Shown here in pieces: positions 24,361 to 32,061 of a stretch of 32,132 nt of DNA (the stretch's first letter is position 1; every line of letters begins with the position of its first letter). Where the stretch lies: assembly GCA_018830725.1 (NCBI GenBank), contig JAHJRV010000047.1:1-32132 (forward strand), in the 5' to 3' direction. Origin of the DNA: Actinomycetota bacterium (GTDB taxonomy: Bacteria; Actinomycetota; Humimicrobiia; JAHJRV01). The position numbers were made by a program, and so were the translations under genes. Below the pieces are notes generated by a model, which did not search any database, was not told the origin of the DNA, and saw only the letters and a list, made by a program, of their open reading frames with translations.

Positions 24361-24527
24361 TTTACACCCTTTTTCTTGTTTTATATTACCTCTAATTTAC
24401 ACCATGTTTAATGAAATATCTAATTTTTAAAAAAGCTATTTTTATTCAGGGCTCTATAGTGATTTCTGGTAAAATTATAATCGGTATATTTTTTAAGTAA
24501 AATTTAAAAAATAAAGAAATTTTTATT

Positions 24528-25958
24528 ATGGTAAAAAAAATATCTATAAAAAAAGTAAAAAATAGAATTTATATAATAATTCTATCTACATTGATATTTT
24601 CAATTATTACTTCTAGTATTGGTTGTAATATAAAGCAACAATTATTTAAAATACCTGAAAAAATAAAAGAAGTAGTAAAAATAAGGTCAGATATTAATAT
24701 TTCTCCAATTAATGATGTTATTGGTAGTATTGAGGAGGAATACCTATATGATATTAAAAGAGAGGAATTAATTACCTCAGCTTTTGAGGGGATAATTAAA
24801 AGCACTGATGAAAAATATCCTGGACTTTTATCAACTCAGGATAAAGATGAGTTAGAAAAAATTAAAGACAAATATCCAGAGGACTCTTTAGATTCCATAG
24901 TGGAAATAATAAGGAAATTAATAGAGAAAAAAGATGAACTTAAATCAGATGATCTTATTATGTATGCAAATGAATCCATAGTAAAGAGTTTACAAATTAA
25001 AGACAAATATGCATATTTCTTTTATCCGGAAAATTATAAGATTATGATGGAAGACTACTCAGGACACATTTCTGGTGTTGGTATGTATGTAAATCAGATA
25101 GATGAAAAAATTGTTGTAGTTAAACCAATAGAGAATACACCAGCTTATAGAGCAGGAATTAAAGCTGATGATGTAATAATAAGTGTAGATGGACAATCAA
25201 TTGAGAGTAAAAACATTGATGAAGTAATAGCACTAATTAGAGGTAAAGCTGGTACAAAAGTTACTATAATTTTCTTTAGACCTGAGACAAATAAAAAATT
25301 TACTAAAGAGCTTATAAGAGAAGAAATAGAAATTCCTAATTTAATAATTGAAATCCTAAATAACAAAATAGGGTATGTTAGATATATTCGATTTATTGAA
25401 GGAGGAGCAAATAGATTAAAAAATGAACTAGAGAAATTATCTGATCAAGGTATAGAAGCACTAATTTTAGATTTACGTGGAAATACTGGTGGTCTTCTTT
25501 CAGATGCAGTTAATTTAGGTCAACTTTTCATTAACAGAGGAAATATTGTAGTAGTAAAAGAAAAAGCAGATACTATAACATATAGAGGGAAAGATACACC
25601 ATATGCTCAATTTCCTTTAGTAATTATAGTAGATAAGTATTCAGCTTCTGCCTCGGAAATACTTGCAGGCGCACTACAGGATCATAATAGAGCCAAATTA
25701 GTTGGAAATACCACTTTTGGAAAAGGTACAGTTCAACAGATTTTTTCTCTTCCAGATAGTTCAGGCATAAAATTTACTACAGCAAATTATTTCCTTCCAA
25801 CTGATAGAAGTATTGAAGAAATAGGAATTACACCGGATATCATTATAAATGATGATGATAAAACTGAGGAAGATGAACAATTAGAAGCAGCAAAAAAGAT
25901 AGCATTAGAAATCATTGAAGAAAATAAGACTTCTCAAATTAATAAAGATGGAAAATAA
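24528..25958 (+). CDS. S41 carboxy-terminal processing protease (CtpA-like)
   Basis: This exported serine protease trims protein C-termini at or outside the membrane. The 476-residue protein begins with a hydrophobic export segment ('RIYIIILSTLIFSIITSSIGC'). The 'SIGC' resembles a lipobox, although Ser at -3 is unusual. A PDZ domain covers about 175-250 ('GVGMYVNQIDEKIVVVKP', 'AGIKADDVIISVDGQSI'). The S41 core has 'LDLRGNTGGLL', the nucleophile region 'KYSASASEILAGALQDH' (Ser at about 374) and the general-base Lys399 in 'FGKGTVQQI'. Its last 11 bases overlap smpB, so translation is probably coupled. Upstream is the M23 peptidase, and proximity suggests CtpA may regulate wall hydrolases, as in other bacteria. 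Confidence 0.95.
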   Translation: MVKKISIKKVKNRIYIIILSTLIFSIITSSIGCNIKQQLFKIPEKIKEVVKIRSDINISPINDVIGSIEEEYLYDIKREELITSAFEGIIKSTDEKYPGLLSTQDKDELEKIKDKYPEDSLDSIVEIIRKLIEKKDELKSDDLIMYANESIVKSLQIKDKYAYFFYPENYKIMMEDYSGHISGVGMYVNQIDEKIVVVKPIENTPAYRAGIKADDVIISVDGQSIESKNIDEVIALIRGKAGTKVTIIFFRPETNKKFTKELIREEIEIPNLIIEILNNKIGYVRYIRFIEGGANRLKNELEKLSDQGIEALILDLRGNTGGLLSDAVNLGQLFINRGNIVVVKEKADTITYRGKDTPYAQFPLVIIVDKYSASASEILAGALQDHNRAKLVGNTTFGKGTVQQIFSLPDSSGIKFTTANYFLPTDRSIEEIGITPDIIINDDDKTEEDEQLEAAKKIALEIIEENKTSQINKDGK

Positions 25959-26412
25959 AATTATAATTGCAACTAATAGAAAAGCCTATAGAAATTACAT
26001 AATTGAGGAGAAATATGAAGCTGGAATGGTATTAGAAGGTTCTGAGGTAAAATCTGTTCGCAATAGAAATGTGAATTTTAAAGATAGTTATGCTACTGTA
26101 AAAAATGGTGAAGTTATATTACACAGTCTTCATATCAGTCCCTATAATAAAATTGGATATGAAAGGATAGTACCTGATAAAGACAGGAAACTTCTTCTAA
26201 ATAGGAGAGAAATAAATAGAATAATGGGTAGAACAACACAAAGAGGTTATACAATAATTCCATTAAAAATATATCTTAAGGGTAAATATGTAAAAGTTGA
26301 ATTAGGTTTAGCAAAAGGTAAAAAGAAGTATGATAAGAGAAGAGATATAATGAAAAGGGAGCATGAGAGGGAGAAAGAAAGAGCTTTAAAAGATTATAAA
26401 AAAGTTGTATAA
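25948..26412 (+). CDS. smpB: SsrA-binding protein SmpB
   Basis: SmpB binds tmRNA and delivers it to stalled ribosomes for trans-translation. The 154-residue sequence has the family marks 'IIIATNRKAYRNYIIEEKYEAGMVLEGSEVKSVR', 'FKDSYATVKNGEVILHSLHISPYN' and 'TIIPLKIYLKGKYVKVELGLAKGKKKYDKR', with the basic C-terminal tail ('EKERALKDY') that enters the mRNA channel. The in-frame ATG at 25915 would add 11 residues coded inside the upstream protease gene. I chose ATG 25948, which gives the usual N-terminus and an 11-base overlap with that gene. tmRNA begins 10 bases after the stop, so the protein and its RNA partner are neighbours. Confidence 0.97.
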   Translation: MENKIIIATNRKAYRNYIIEEKYEAGMVLEGSEVKSVRNRNVNFKDSYATVKNGEVILHSLHISPYNKIGYERIVPDKDRKLLLNRREINRIMGRTTQRGYTIIPLKIYLKGKYVKVELGLAKGKKKYDKRRDIMKREHEREKERALKDYKKVV

Positions 26413-26421
26413 TTATTATGT

Positions 26422-26764
26422 GGGGGTGAATTGGCTTCGACGGGGAAATCGAAGCAAAAGTTGCAAGTCGAGGACCAGATCCTCGTAAGAAGCTGGAAAA
26501 ACATATAAATGCAGAACCTGCATACGCACTAGCCTAAAAAGGCTACATTCTTAAAGTTTTGTCTACGGACTTTAGTGAATGCCGGTAGTAGACTATCTCA
26601 CATCTTTACTTCTGAGGAAGATGGGAGTGAAAAGATACTCGGAATAGCAGTTGGTTATGTATTTCTGTATATAAACCAAATAGCGAATTTTAATACAGAA
26701 TAAACTTGTAGATACTTCTGATAGATTTCTTCGGACCCGGGTTCAATTCCCGGCACCTCCACCA
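26422..26764 (+). ncRNA. ssrA: tmRNA (SsrA)
   Basis: The RNA starts GGGGGTGAA, pairs with the 3' CACCTCC, and ends ACCA; both halves form the tRNA-like domain, including the T-arm GGGTTCAATTCCC. Pseudoknot 1 shows CGAGGA (26469-26474) pairing with TCCTCG (26480-26485), and loop CCAG with CTGG (26493-26496). The predicted tag codons run 26511-26534 with stop TAA at 26535-26537, reading AEPAYALA. The bases ATAAAT before the GCA resume codon keep the A-4, U-5 and A-6 of the E. coli resume context. The stop lies in the loop of a TAGCC/GGCTA hairpin, as expected. The tag is short (8 residues) and ends ALA rather than ALAA. Confidence 0.96.
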
Positions 26765-26781
26765 AATTTATATAATTTTAC

Positions 26782-26813
26782 GAGCTCTTGAGTTGAATTA
26801 AGAGCTCTTTTTT
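26782..26813 (+). terminator. Rho-independent terminator after ssrA
   Basis: GAGCTCTT (26782-26789) and AAGAGCTC (26800-26807) form a perfect 8-bp stem over a ten-base loop, followed by seven T residues. It sits 17 bases after the CCA of tmRNA and is the clearest terminator in the window. Confidence 0.9.
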
Positions 26814-26897
26814 ATATAATTTTTTTTAAAATTTTAAGAAAAAATGACATTGGGTATTTAATAATAAAAAAATTAATAGTAATAAAATTATTAGTAA

Positions 26898-26906
26898 TGA
26901 TATAAT
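26898..26906 (+). promoter_or_regulatory. Extended -10 promoter candidate upstream of rph
   Basis: TGATATAAT (26898-26906) matches the TGnTATAAT extended -10. No good -35 is present. It lies after the ssrA terminator and about 115 bases before rph, so it would give rph and rdgB a long AT-rich leader. Confidence 0.45.
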
Positions 26907-27019
26907 CCTAACTACTTTCTTAATAACACAAAAATTGTTAGATTGTATATTTAAGGTAATTAAATTCCTATAAAAAAACTAACCTAATTGCTTTCTTAAA
27001 AATAGAAGAAGGAAGAAAT

Positions 27020-27760
27020 ATGAAAAGAATAGATGGAAGAAAAGCTAATGAACTAAGAGAAATTAAAATAAAAAGAGATTATATAGAATATGCAGAGGGT
27101 TCAGTACTAATAGAGGTTGGAAAAACTAAATTAATATGTGCAGCGAGTGTTGAAGATAAAGTACCACAATTTCTAAGGGGGAGTGGAAGTGGTTGGATAA
27201 CTGCAGAATATTCAATGTTACCTCGTTCTACACCCGTAAGGACTTTTAGAGATTCTACTATTGGGAGGGTTAAAGGTAGAACACATGAAATTCAAAGATT
27301 AATTGGTCGGTCATTGAGAGCTGTTGTTGATTTAGATAAAATTGGAGATAGAACAATCTGGATAGATTGTGATGTAATTCAAGCTGATGGTGGGACAAGA
27401 ACTGCAGCAATAACTGGTGCTTGTATAGCGTTATATGATTGTTTAAATAAAGTGGTTTCTCAAGGAAAGATTATTTATTTACCAATAATGGACTTTGTGG
27501 GTGCAACAAGTGTAGGATTAGTTAATGGAGAAATTCTCCTGGATCTCTGTTTTGAGGAGGATAATAAGGCACAAGCAGACATGAATGTTGTTATAACTTC
27601 AAAGGGTGAAATAGTTGAGATTCAAGTAACTGCAGAGGATAAACCTTTATCAAAAGACATATTTCAAAAAATGTTAAAAGTTGCAGAAGAAGGAATAAAA
27701 AAGATAATCGATATTCAAAGTGATTTAATAGGTAAGGATATAGATAAATTAAAAAAGTGA
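27020..27760 (+). CDS. rph: Ribonuclease PH
   Basis: RNase PH removes nucleotides from the 3' ends of tRNA precursors by phosphorolysis. The 246-residue protein has the expected length and motifs: 'MKRIDGRKANELREIKI', 'FLRGSGSGWITAEYSMLPRSTPVR', 'RTHEIQRLIGRSLRAVVDL' (hexamer and phosphate-site region), 'DCDVIQADGGTRTAAITGAC' and 'DLCFEEDNKAQADMNVVIT'. The CCA ends are already encoded in the nearby tRNA genes, so its role is trimming, not repair. An AAGGAAG site precedes ATG 27020. rdgB is next, a pairing found in many genomes (the two are often fused or adjacent), so cotranscription is likely. Confidence 0.97.
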   Translation: MKRIDGRKANELREIKIKRDYIEYAEGSVLIEVGKTKLICAASVEDKVPQFLRGSGSGWITAEYSMLPRSTPVRTFRDSTIGRVKGRTHEIQRLIGRSLRAVVDLDKIGDRTIWIDCDVIQADGGTRTAAITGACIALYDCLNKVVSQGKIIYLPIMDFVGATSVGLVNGEILLDLCFEEDNKAQADMNVVITSKGEIVEIQVTAEDKPLSKDIFQKMLKVAEEGIKKIIDIQSDLIGKDIDKLKK

Positions 27761-27825
27761 TATAAAAAAATATTTAGATATTCATTTTAACCATCACTTT
27801 TATATAAAATTTGAGAACAAATGAT

Positions 27826-28428
27826 ATGTATACAAATAAACAAATTGAGATAGTTATTGCATCAAAAAATAGAGGTAAGATTAAAGAAATAAAATCGATT
27901 TTATCTAATAAGAATATTAGATGGCTAACCTATTTGGATTTTAAAGACTGGCCAAAAATAGAAGAATCATGTAATAGTTACGAAGAAAATGCTTTAAAGA
28001 AAGCTAAAGTAGTAACAGATTTTACTAAAAAACCGACATTAGCTGAAGATTCAGGACTTGAGATAGATTATTTGAAGGGAGAACCTGGAGTAAAATCAGC
28101 AAGACATGCTGGAGAAAACTCTACTGATTTAGAAAATATTAAGAAAGTTTTGAATCAGATGAAGGAATGTCCTTTTACAGAAAGAACAGCAAGATTTCGT
28201 TGTGTGACTGTTTTATATCTACCGAATGACAAATTTTTTATGTCGCAAGGAAAATGTGAGGGAAAAATAGATTTCTCACCATATGGTGAAAGTGGTTTTG
28301 GTTATGATCCCATTTTTGTTCCTGAAGGACATTCACATACAATGGCTCAAATAGGAATGGAAGAAAAAAATAAGATAAGTCATAGAGCAAAAGCATTAAA
28401 AAAATTATTTAGAATTATGAATATTTAA
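27826..28428 (+). CDS. rdgB: dITP/XTP pyrophosphatase
   Basis: This house-cleaning enzyme hydrolyses non-canonical purine triphosphates (dITP, XTP) to monophosphates, keeping them out of DNA and RNA. The sequence has the Ham1/RdgB motif 'IVIASKNRGKIKEI', the metal-binding 'LAEDSGLEIDYLKGEPGVKSARHAG' and the base-recognition 'SGFGYDPIFVPEGHSHTMAQI', ending in 'KNKISHRAKALKKLF'. The length of 200 residues is normal. I take ATG 27826 as the start. The earlier TTG at 27811 and the out-of-frame ATG nearby have no better ribosome-binding sites. It follows rph by 65 bases. Confidence 0.95.
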   Translation: MYTNKQIEIVIASKNRGKIKEIKSILSNKNIRWLTYLDFKDWPKIEESCNSYEENALKKAKVVTDFTKKPTLAEDSGLEIDYLKGEPGVKSARHAGENSTDLENIKKVLNQMKECPFTERTARFRCVTVLYLPNDKFFMSQGKCEGKIDFSPYGESGFGYDPIFVPEGHSHTMAQIGMEEKNKISHRAKALKKLFRIMNI

Positions 28429-28464
28429 TTTACAATTAGAATACAAAGAAATAGGAAATTCATT

Positions 28465-28543
<79 letters not shown>

Positions 28544-28656
28544 TACAAAACCTTGCAATTTTCTTTCTACTTATATCATGAATGAAGACAGAAGGTGCTC
28601 TTGAATGGTTGAGAAGAAATCTGTTTAATTTTGATTGATTCACTATAATATGTTTT

Positions 28657-28665
28657 TGGTATAAT
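28657..28665 (+). promoter_or_regulatory. Promoter candidate for tRNA-Gly
   Basis: TGGTATAAT (28657-28665) is an extended -10 sixteen bases before the tRNA. A TTGATT at 28635-28640 could serve as -35, with a long 19-base spacer. The short distance to the tRNA 5' end is typical of stable-RNA promoters. Confidence 0.55.
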
Positions 28666-28680
28666 ATATTTAACTAATGA

Positions 28681-28757
28681 GCGGGAGTAGCTCAGTTGGC
28701 TAGAGCGTCAGCCTTCCAAGCTGAAGGTCGCGGGTTCGAGGCCCGTTTCCCGCTCCA
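28681..28757 (+). tRNA. tRNA-Gly (UCC)
   Basis: The acceptor strands GCGGGAG and TTCCCGC pair with one G-T, then discriminator T and encoded CCA. The anticodon arm is TCAGC-CTTCCAA-GCTGA, with anticodon TCC at 28715-28717. The T-arm is GCGGGTTCGAGGCCCGT. A T-rich run follows directly. Confidence 0.97.
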
Positions 28758-29055
28758 TTTTTATTTAGTTTTAAATATGCGAATATTGTTAAAAATACTA
28801 AGGATTGTAAACAGATATCTTAAATAGTTCAAATTAAGACTTTTAATTACTTAATTATTTGCTTTTTAAATTTGCAATTACAATAATTTTTCGTCATATT
28901 ATTAAAAATAAATTTGAATGATTTATTTAGTTAATATAAAATCTTAAATATTATTTTGTTATTTGTAATATATAAATTTAATTTTAAGAATTTTATAGGT
29001 ATAAAATTAATAGAAAGGAGGATGGCTCTCATAAACTTCCTTAGAAAAAGGGGAA
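28758..29055 (+). other. AT-rich intergenic region, no gene seen
   Basis: About 298 bases separate tRNA-Gly and the regulator gene. The DNA is very AT-rich, with no ORF longer than a few codons apart from a 16-codon frame at 29022-29072 directly behind an AGGAGG. I see no tRNA, clear terminator or inverted-repeat element in it. It probably holds the regulator's promoter, but no confident -35/-10 pair can be picked from so AT-rich a stretch. Confidence 0.6.
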
Positions 29056-29775
29056 ATGAGCTACATTTTTAGGATGAAAATTACAAGGAGACAAATAGAG
29101 TTTCTCTCAAAATTTTTAAAATTATGTAGTGAATCAAATAGATATATTCATTATACTGACTTGGCTAAAGAGCTTGGTGTAAGTAAATATACCGCTTATG
29201 ATATGCTAAGACTTTTAGAGAGGAAAGAATTAGTTTCTCATAAGTATGTACTTGGTTATAAAAGAGGAAAAGGACGCTCAAAAGTTTTGTTTTACCCCTT
29301 TCCAAAAGCAAGAGAATTGCTCATAGAGTTATTGGGAGAAGATATTGAAAATAAGAAATGGAGAAATTTTAAAGAATTAATGCTAAAAGAAGTGGGTGAG
29401 GGGAGAAGAAAATCATATGCAAAACTTTTAAAAAGAATTTCCAAAAAAGCTGATGGAGTTAGAAGACCAATGGAATATTGCACTTATTATATGATGAGTC
29501 TATTTTTAGAAATTAAAAAAATAAAAAATGAATTTTTAAAGACTAAATTAATAAAAAATCTTAAGAAATTTAGGAAAAAAAGTAAATTGAAGATTAGTTC
29601 TCTTGCTACAATGATTTTAGGCACATTTCAGTTAGATGAAGAGCTTAATAATAATAATGAGCTTTTTTTAAATGACTTTCTAATATATGAACAATATTTA
29701 AATGAGATGAGCAGTAATAGTAGAGATGAACTTGATTCATTTGTAGATAAAATTTTTAGCAAGCTTTTTGCTTAA
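29056..29775 (+). CDS. Winged-helix DNA-binding regulator, unrecognised family
   Basis: I do not recognise the full protein (239 residues). Its N-terminal 80 residues look like a winged helix-turn-helix: 'RRQIEFLSKFLKLCSESNRYIHYTDLAKELGVSKYTAYDMLRLLERKELVSHKYVLG', with the recognition helix near 'SKYTAYDMLRLLER', then a wing 'GYKRGKGRSKVLFYPF'. Residues about 85-239 are Lys/Leu-rich and helical, without a known ligand-binding fold that I can name. ATG 29056 is used; a second ATG lies six codons on. A 16-codon frame ends one base before that second ATG. An inferred terminator overlaps the gene's end. It precedes an alpha-oxoamine synthase and plsY, which it might control, but the link is only positional. 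Confidence 0.7.
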   Translation: MSYIFRMKITRRQIEFLSKFLKLCSESNRYIHYTDLAKELGVSKYTAYDMLRLLERKELVSHKYVLGYKRGKGRSKVLFYPFPKARELLIELLGEDIENKKWRNFKELMLKEVGEGRRKSYAKLLKRISKKADGVRRPMEYCTYYMMSLFLEIKKIKNEFLKTKLIKNLKKFRKKSKLKISSLATMILGTFQLDEELNNNNELFLNDFLIYEQYLNEMSSNSRDELDSFVDKIFSKLFA

Positions 29776-29785
29776 TTTTTTTTAA
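29758..29785 (+). terminator. Possible terminator overlapping the regulator stop
   Basis: AGCAA (29758-29762) and TTGCT (29768-29772) form a short hairpin over a five-base loop, followed by TAA and a run of T residues. The stem overlaps the last codons of the regulator gene. The five-pair stem is short but the T-tract is good. Confidence 0.4.
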
Positions 29786-29859
29786 TTTATTTTTTTGGTT
29801 TTTTTGGAAAAATTTTAAAATGTAATTTTTATAGAAAATAAGAAAATGATGGAGGATAA

Positions 29860-31047
29860 ATGATAGAAAGATCGGAAAAAATTAAACTTTTTTCTCAAAG
29901 ATTAAAAGATGCAAAAAAAGCAAATAGATATTTCTATTTGAGGGAAATTCAAGGTCCCTCATTAGCGAGAATAATAGTTGAAGGAAAAGAGTTTATCAAT
30001 TTTGCTTCTTATAGTTATTTGGGTCTTATAGAACATCCAAAGATAATGAAAGCTGCTAAGGATGCAATTGATAAGTACGGATCAGGTGCTGGTGGTGTTC
30101 GATTATTAGCAGGAACTACAACATTACATAAAAAATTGGAAGAAAAATTGGCAGAATTTAAAAAAGCAGAAGCTGCAATTACATTTAGTAGTGGTTATGT
30201 TACAAACTTATCTACTATCTCATGCTTGACTGATCCAAAAGATATTATATTAATTGATAAACTTAATCATGCAAGTATTATTGATGGTTGTATGTTATCA
30301 GGAGCACGATTTAGAACTTATAAACACAATAATATGGAACATTTAGAAAAAATATTAGAAAAGAGCAAGGACTATAATACAAAGTTGATTGTAGCTGATG
30401 CTGTTTTTAGCATGGATGGTGATATTGCTGATCTACCAAATATAAGAAAATTAGCTGATAAATATGGAGCAGACGTAATGATAGATGAAGCTCATTCATT
30501 AGGAGTATTGGGTAAAACTGGGAGAGGAATTGAGCAACATTTTAATATGGAGGGTAGTGTAGATATTAGTATGGGAACATTAAGTAAAACAATACCAAGT
30601 ATTGGTGGTTATATTGCAAGCAATAAAGATGTAATTGATTATTTAAAGCATATTTCAAGAGGTTTTGTATTTTCTGCCAGTCTCCCACCCTCAGCAGTTG
30701 CAGCAACCTTAGCAGCATTGGAGGTTATGGAAAAAGAAACCTGGAGATATGAAAAATTAAGGGAAAATATCAGGTTATTTATTCAAGGATTAATTGAAAT
30801 GGGCTTTAATACTATGAATAGTGAAACTGCAGTAGTTCCAGTTCTAATAGGAGATGAAGAGAGAACACTTGAACTTGCCAGGTTTTTAAATGATAATGGA
30901 ATTTATGTATGTCCAATTCTTTACCCAGCTATTCCAAAAAATACAAACAGAGTTAGAAATCATTTGATGGCTACCCATTCTATAGAGGATATTAATAAAG
31001 CTCTTGATATATATTATAAGGGTGGAAAGAAGATAGGAATTAAATAA
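29860..31047 (+). CDS. Alpha-oxoamine synthase (KBL/BioF/SPT family)
   Basis: This PLP enzyme condenses an amino acid with an acyl-CoA and releases CO2 in most family members. The 395-residue sequence has 'FASYSYLGL', 'GSGAGGVRLLAGTTTLHKKLE', the PLP-binding 'DEAHSLG' (Asp209, His212) and the Schiff-base Lys243 in 'TLSKTIPSIGGY', plus the C-terminal 'YPAIPKNTNRVRNHLMATHS'. Family members include 2-amino-3-ketobutyrate ligase, 8-amino-7-oxononanoate synthase, serine palmitoyltransferase and ALA synthase. No threonine dehydrogenase or other biotin gene lies nearby. Plain inspection cannot pick between them. Immediately downstream is plsY, so an acyl-lipid role (sphinganine-like) is a possibility, not a conclusion. 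A GGAGG site precedes ATG 29860. Confidence 0.92.
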   Translation: MIERSEKIKLFSQRLKDAKKANRYFYLREIQGPSLARIIVEGKEFINFASYSYLGLIEHPKIMKAAKDAIDKYGSGAGGVRLLAGTTTLHKKLEEKLAEFKKAEAAITFSSGYVTNLSTISCLTDPKDIILIDKLNHASIIDGCMLSGARFRTYKHNNMEHLEKILEKSKDYNTKLIVADAVFSMDGDIADLPNIRKLADKYGADVMIDEAHSLGVLGKTGRGIEQHFNMEGSVDISMGTLSKTIPSIGGYIASNKDVIDYLKHISRGFVFSASLPPSAVAATLAALEVMEKETWRYEKLRENIRLFIQGLIEMGFNTMNSETAVVPVLIGDEERTLELARFLNDNGIYVCPILYPAIPKNTNRVRNHLMATHSIEDINKALDIYYKGGKKIGIK

Positions 31048-31164
31048 ACTGTTAGCTCATCAATCTAATCTTTTTTAAAGTTTAAAATATATAAAATAAT
31101 TTAGTATTTTTTAACTTTATATATTAACCTAATCTTAATTATAGATTTTTAAAAAGGAGGTGTC

Positions 31165-31755
31165 TTGGAGATATTATTATCAGGTTCATTAGTGATATTG
31201 GGATACTTATTAGGTTCAATACCTAATGTTTATATTGTAGTTAAACTTTTTACAGGTAAGGATATAAGAAATTTAGGAAGTGGAAATGTTGGTGGATTAA
31301 ATGCTGCAAGAAACGTAAGTTTACCAATTGGTCTTTTAGGTGGTCTTTTAGATGTGGCAAAGGGAGTCTTAGCAATATTTTTAGCTCAAAAATTTAGTTC
31401 AAATGAAATAGTCCATCTTTTAACTGGTATAGCAGCTGTTGCAGGTCATAACTGGCCTCTATATCTAAATTTTATTGGTGGAAAGGGAGTTGGAACAACT
31501 TTAGGTGTGATGAGTATGATAAACCCTATAGTACTTATTCCATGTTTTATTGGGGGAATATTAATTACAATAGTTTTAAAGGAATCTTCAGTTGGGGCAA
31601 TTGCAGGATTCTTAGCAGGAACTATTTATCTCTGGATTAATTCTAAATCTGTATGTTATCTTCTTTTTGGATTAGTTTTAACTTTATTTACTATAATAAG
31701 ATTCAGGAAAGATTTATTTGTATACCTTAAGAAGAGAAATATAATTAAAAGTTAG
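31165..31755 (+). CDS. plsY: Acyl-phosphate:glycerol-3-phosphate acyltransferase PlsY
   Basis: PlsY moves an acyl group from acyl-phosphate to glycerol-3-phosphate, the first step of phospholipid synthesis at the inner membrane. The 196-residue hydrophobic protein has several membrane helices. Its family motifs are 'GSIPNVYIV', the glycine-rich 'GSGNVGGLNAAR' and the conserved 'AGHNWPLYLNFIGGKGVGTTLG'. The start is TTG 31165, with a strong AAAGGAGGTG site five bases upstream, giving the usual N-terminus. It follows the oxoamine synthase by 117 AT-rich bases and precedes tRNA-Arg. PlsX, its acyl-phosphate-making partner, is not in the window. Confidence 0.96.
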   Translation: MEILLSGSLVILGYLLGSIPNVYIVVKLFTGKDIRNLGSGNVGGLNAARNVSLPIGLLGGLLDVAKGVLAIFLAQKFSSNEIVHLLTGIAAVAGHNWPLYLNFIGGKGVGTTLGVMSMINPIVLIPCFIGGILITIVLKESSVGAIAGFLAGTIYLWINSKSVCYLLFGLVLTLFTIIRFRKDLFVYLKKRNIIKS

Positions 31756-31799
31756 GAAAATTTGCATAATAACAATGTTAAAATTTTTCTTAAAAAAAT

Positions 31800-31808
31800 T
31801 GATATAAT
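31800..31808 (+). promoter_or_regulatory. Promoter candidate for tRNA-Arg
   Basis: TGATATAAT (31800-31808) is an extended -10 about 28 bases before the tRNA. TTAAAA (31778-31783) is a weak -35 with a 19-base spacer. The preceding TTAAAAAAATT also occurs before the ftsE -10. Confidence 0.55.
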
Positions 31809-31836
31809 TAGATAAAATTATAAATTCAAATTATAT

Positions 31837-31913
31837 GCGCCTGTAGCTCAGTTGGATAGAGCTACGGACTTCTAATCCGTAGGTCGGGGGTTCGAGTCCC
31901 TCCAGGCGCGCCA
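31837..31913 (+). tRNA. tRNA-Arg (UCU)
   Basis: The acceptor GCGCCTG pairs with CAGGCGC, then discriminator G and encoded CCA. The anticodon arm is ACGGA-CTTCTAA-TCCGT, with anticodon TCT at 31871-31873, reading AGA/AGG. The T-arm GGGGGTTCGAGTCCCTC is regular. AGA is the dominant Arg codon in the neighbouring genes by eye. Confidence 0.97.
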
Positions 31914-31948
31914 TTATTTTTTATTTCATTAAAAAAAGTTTTATCAAT

Positions 31949-32061
31949 AGCTTTGTGGTATATTTTCAAAGACATTTTACCCTCCCCCCTACCCCCTCCC
32001 ACTAGTGGAGAGGGTAATCCTCCTCTCTCTTTACCTCTCTCATCAGGGGAAAGGCTATATA
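31949..32061 (-). repeat. Dispersed inverted-repeat element, copy 5 (reverse orientation, decayed left arm)
   Basis: AGCTTTGTGGTATATTTTC (31949-31967) is the reverse complement of copy 4's right arm. It is followed by the C-rich complement of the G-tracts (31980-32000) and a modified hairpin (CTCC-ACTAGT-GGAG). The expected other arm (GAAACTATGCCCAAAGCT) is not recognisable. Only a vague GGAAAGGCTAT occurs near 32049, so the far boundary is approximate. It starts 35 bases after tRNA-Arg. Confidence 0.7.

Noticed and set aside
25915-25947. Upstream ATG extension of smpB
   Set aside because: It would add 11 residues coded within the protease gene and not found in the SmpB family.
26492-26560. 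Bacillus-like tmRNA tag frame starting GCT GGA AAA ACA
   Set aside because: It resembles the AGKT start of Bacillus tags, but the frame passes through the H5 hairpin and ends in LHS rather than an alanine-rich degron. The GCA frame fits better.
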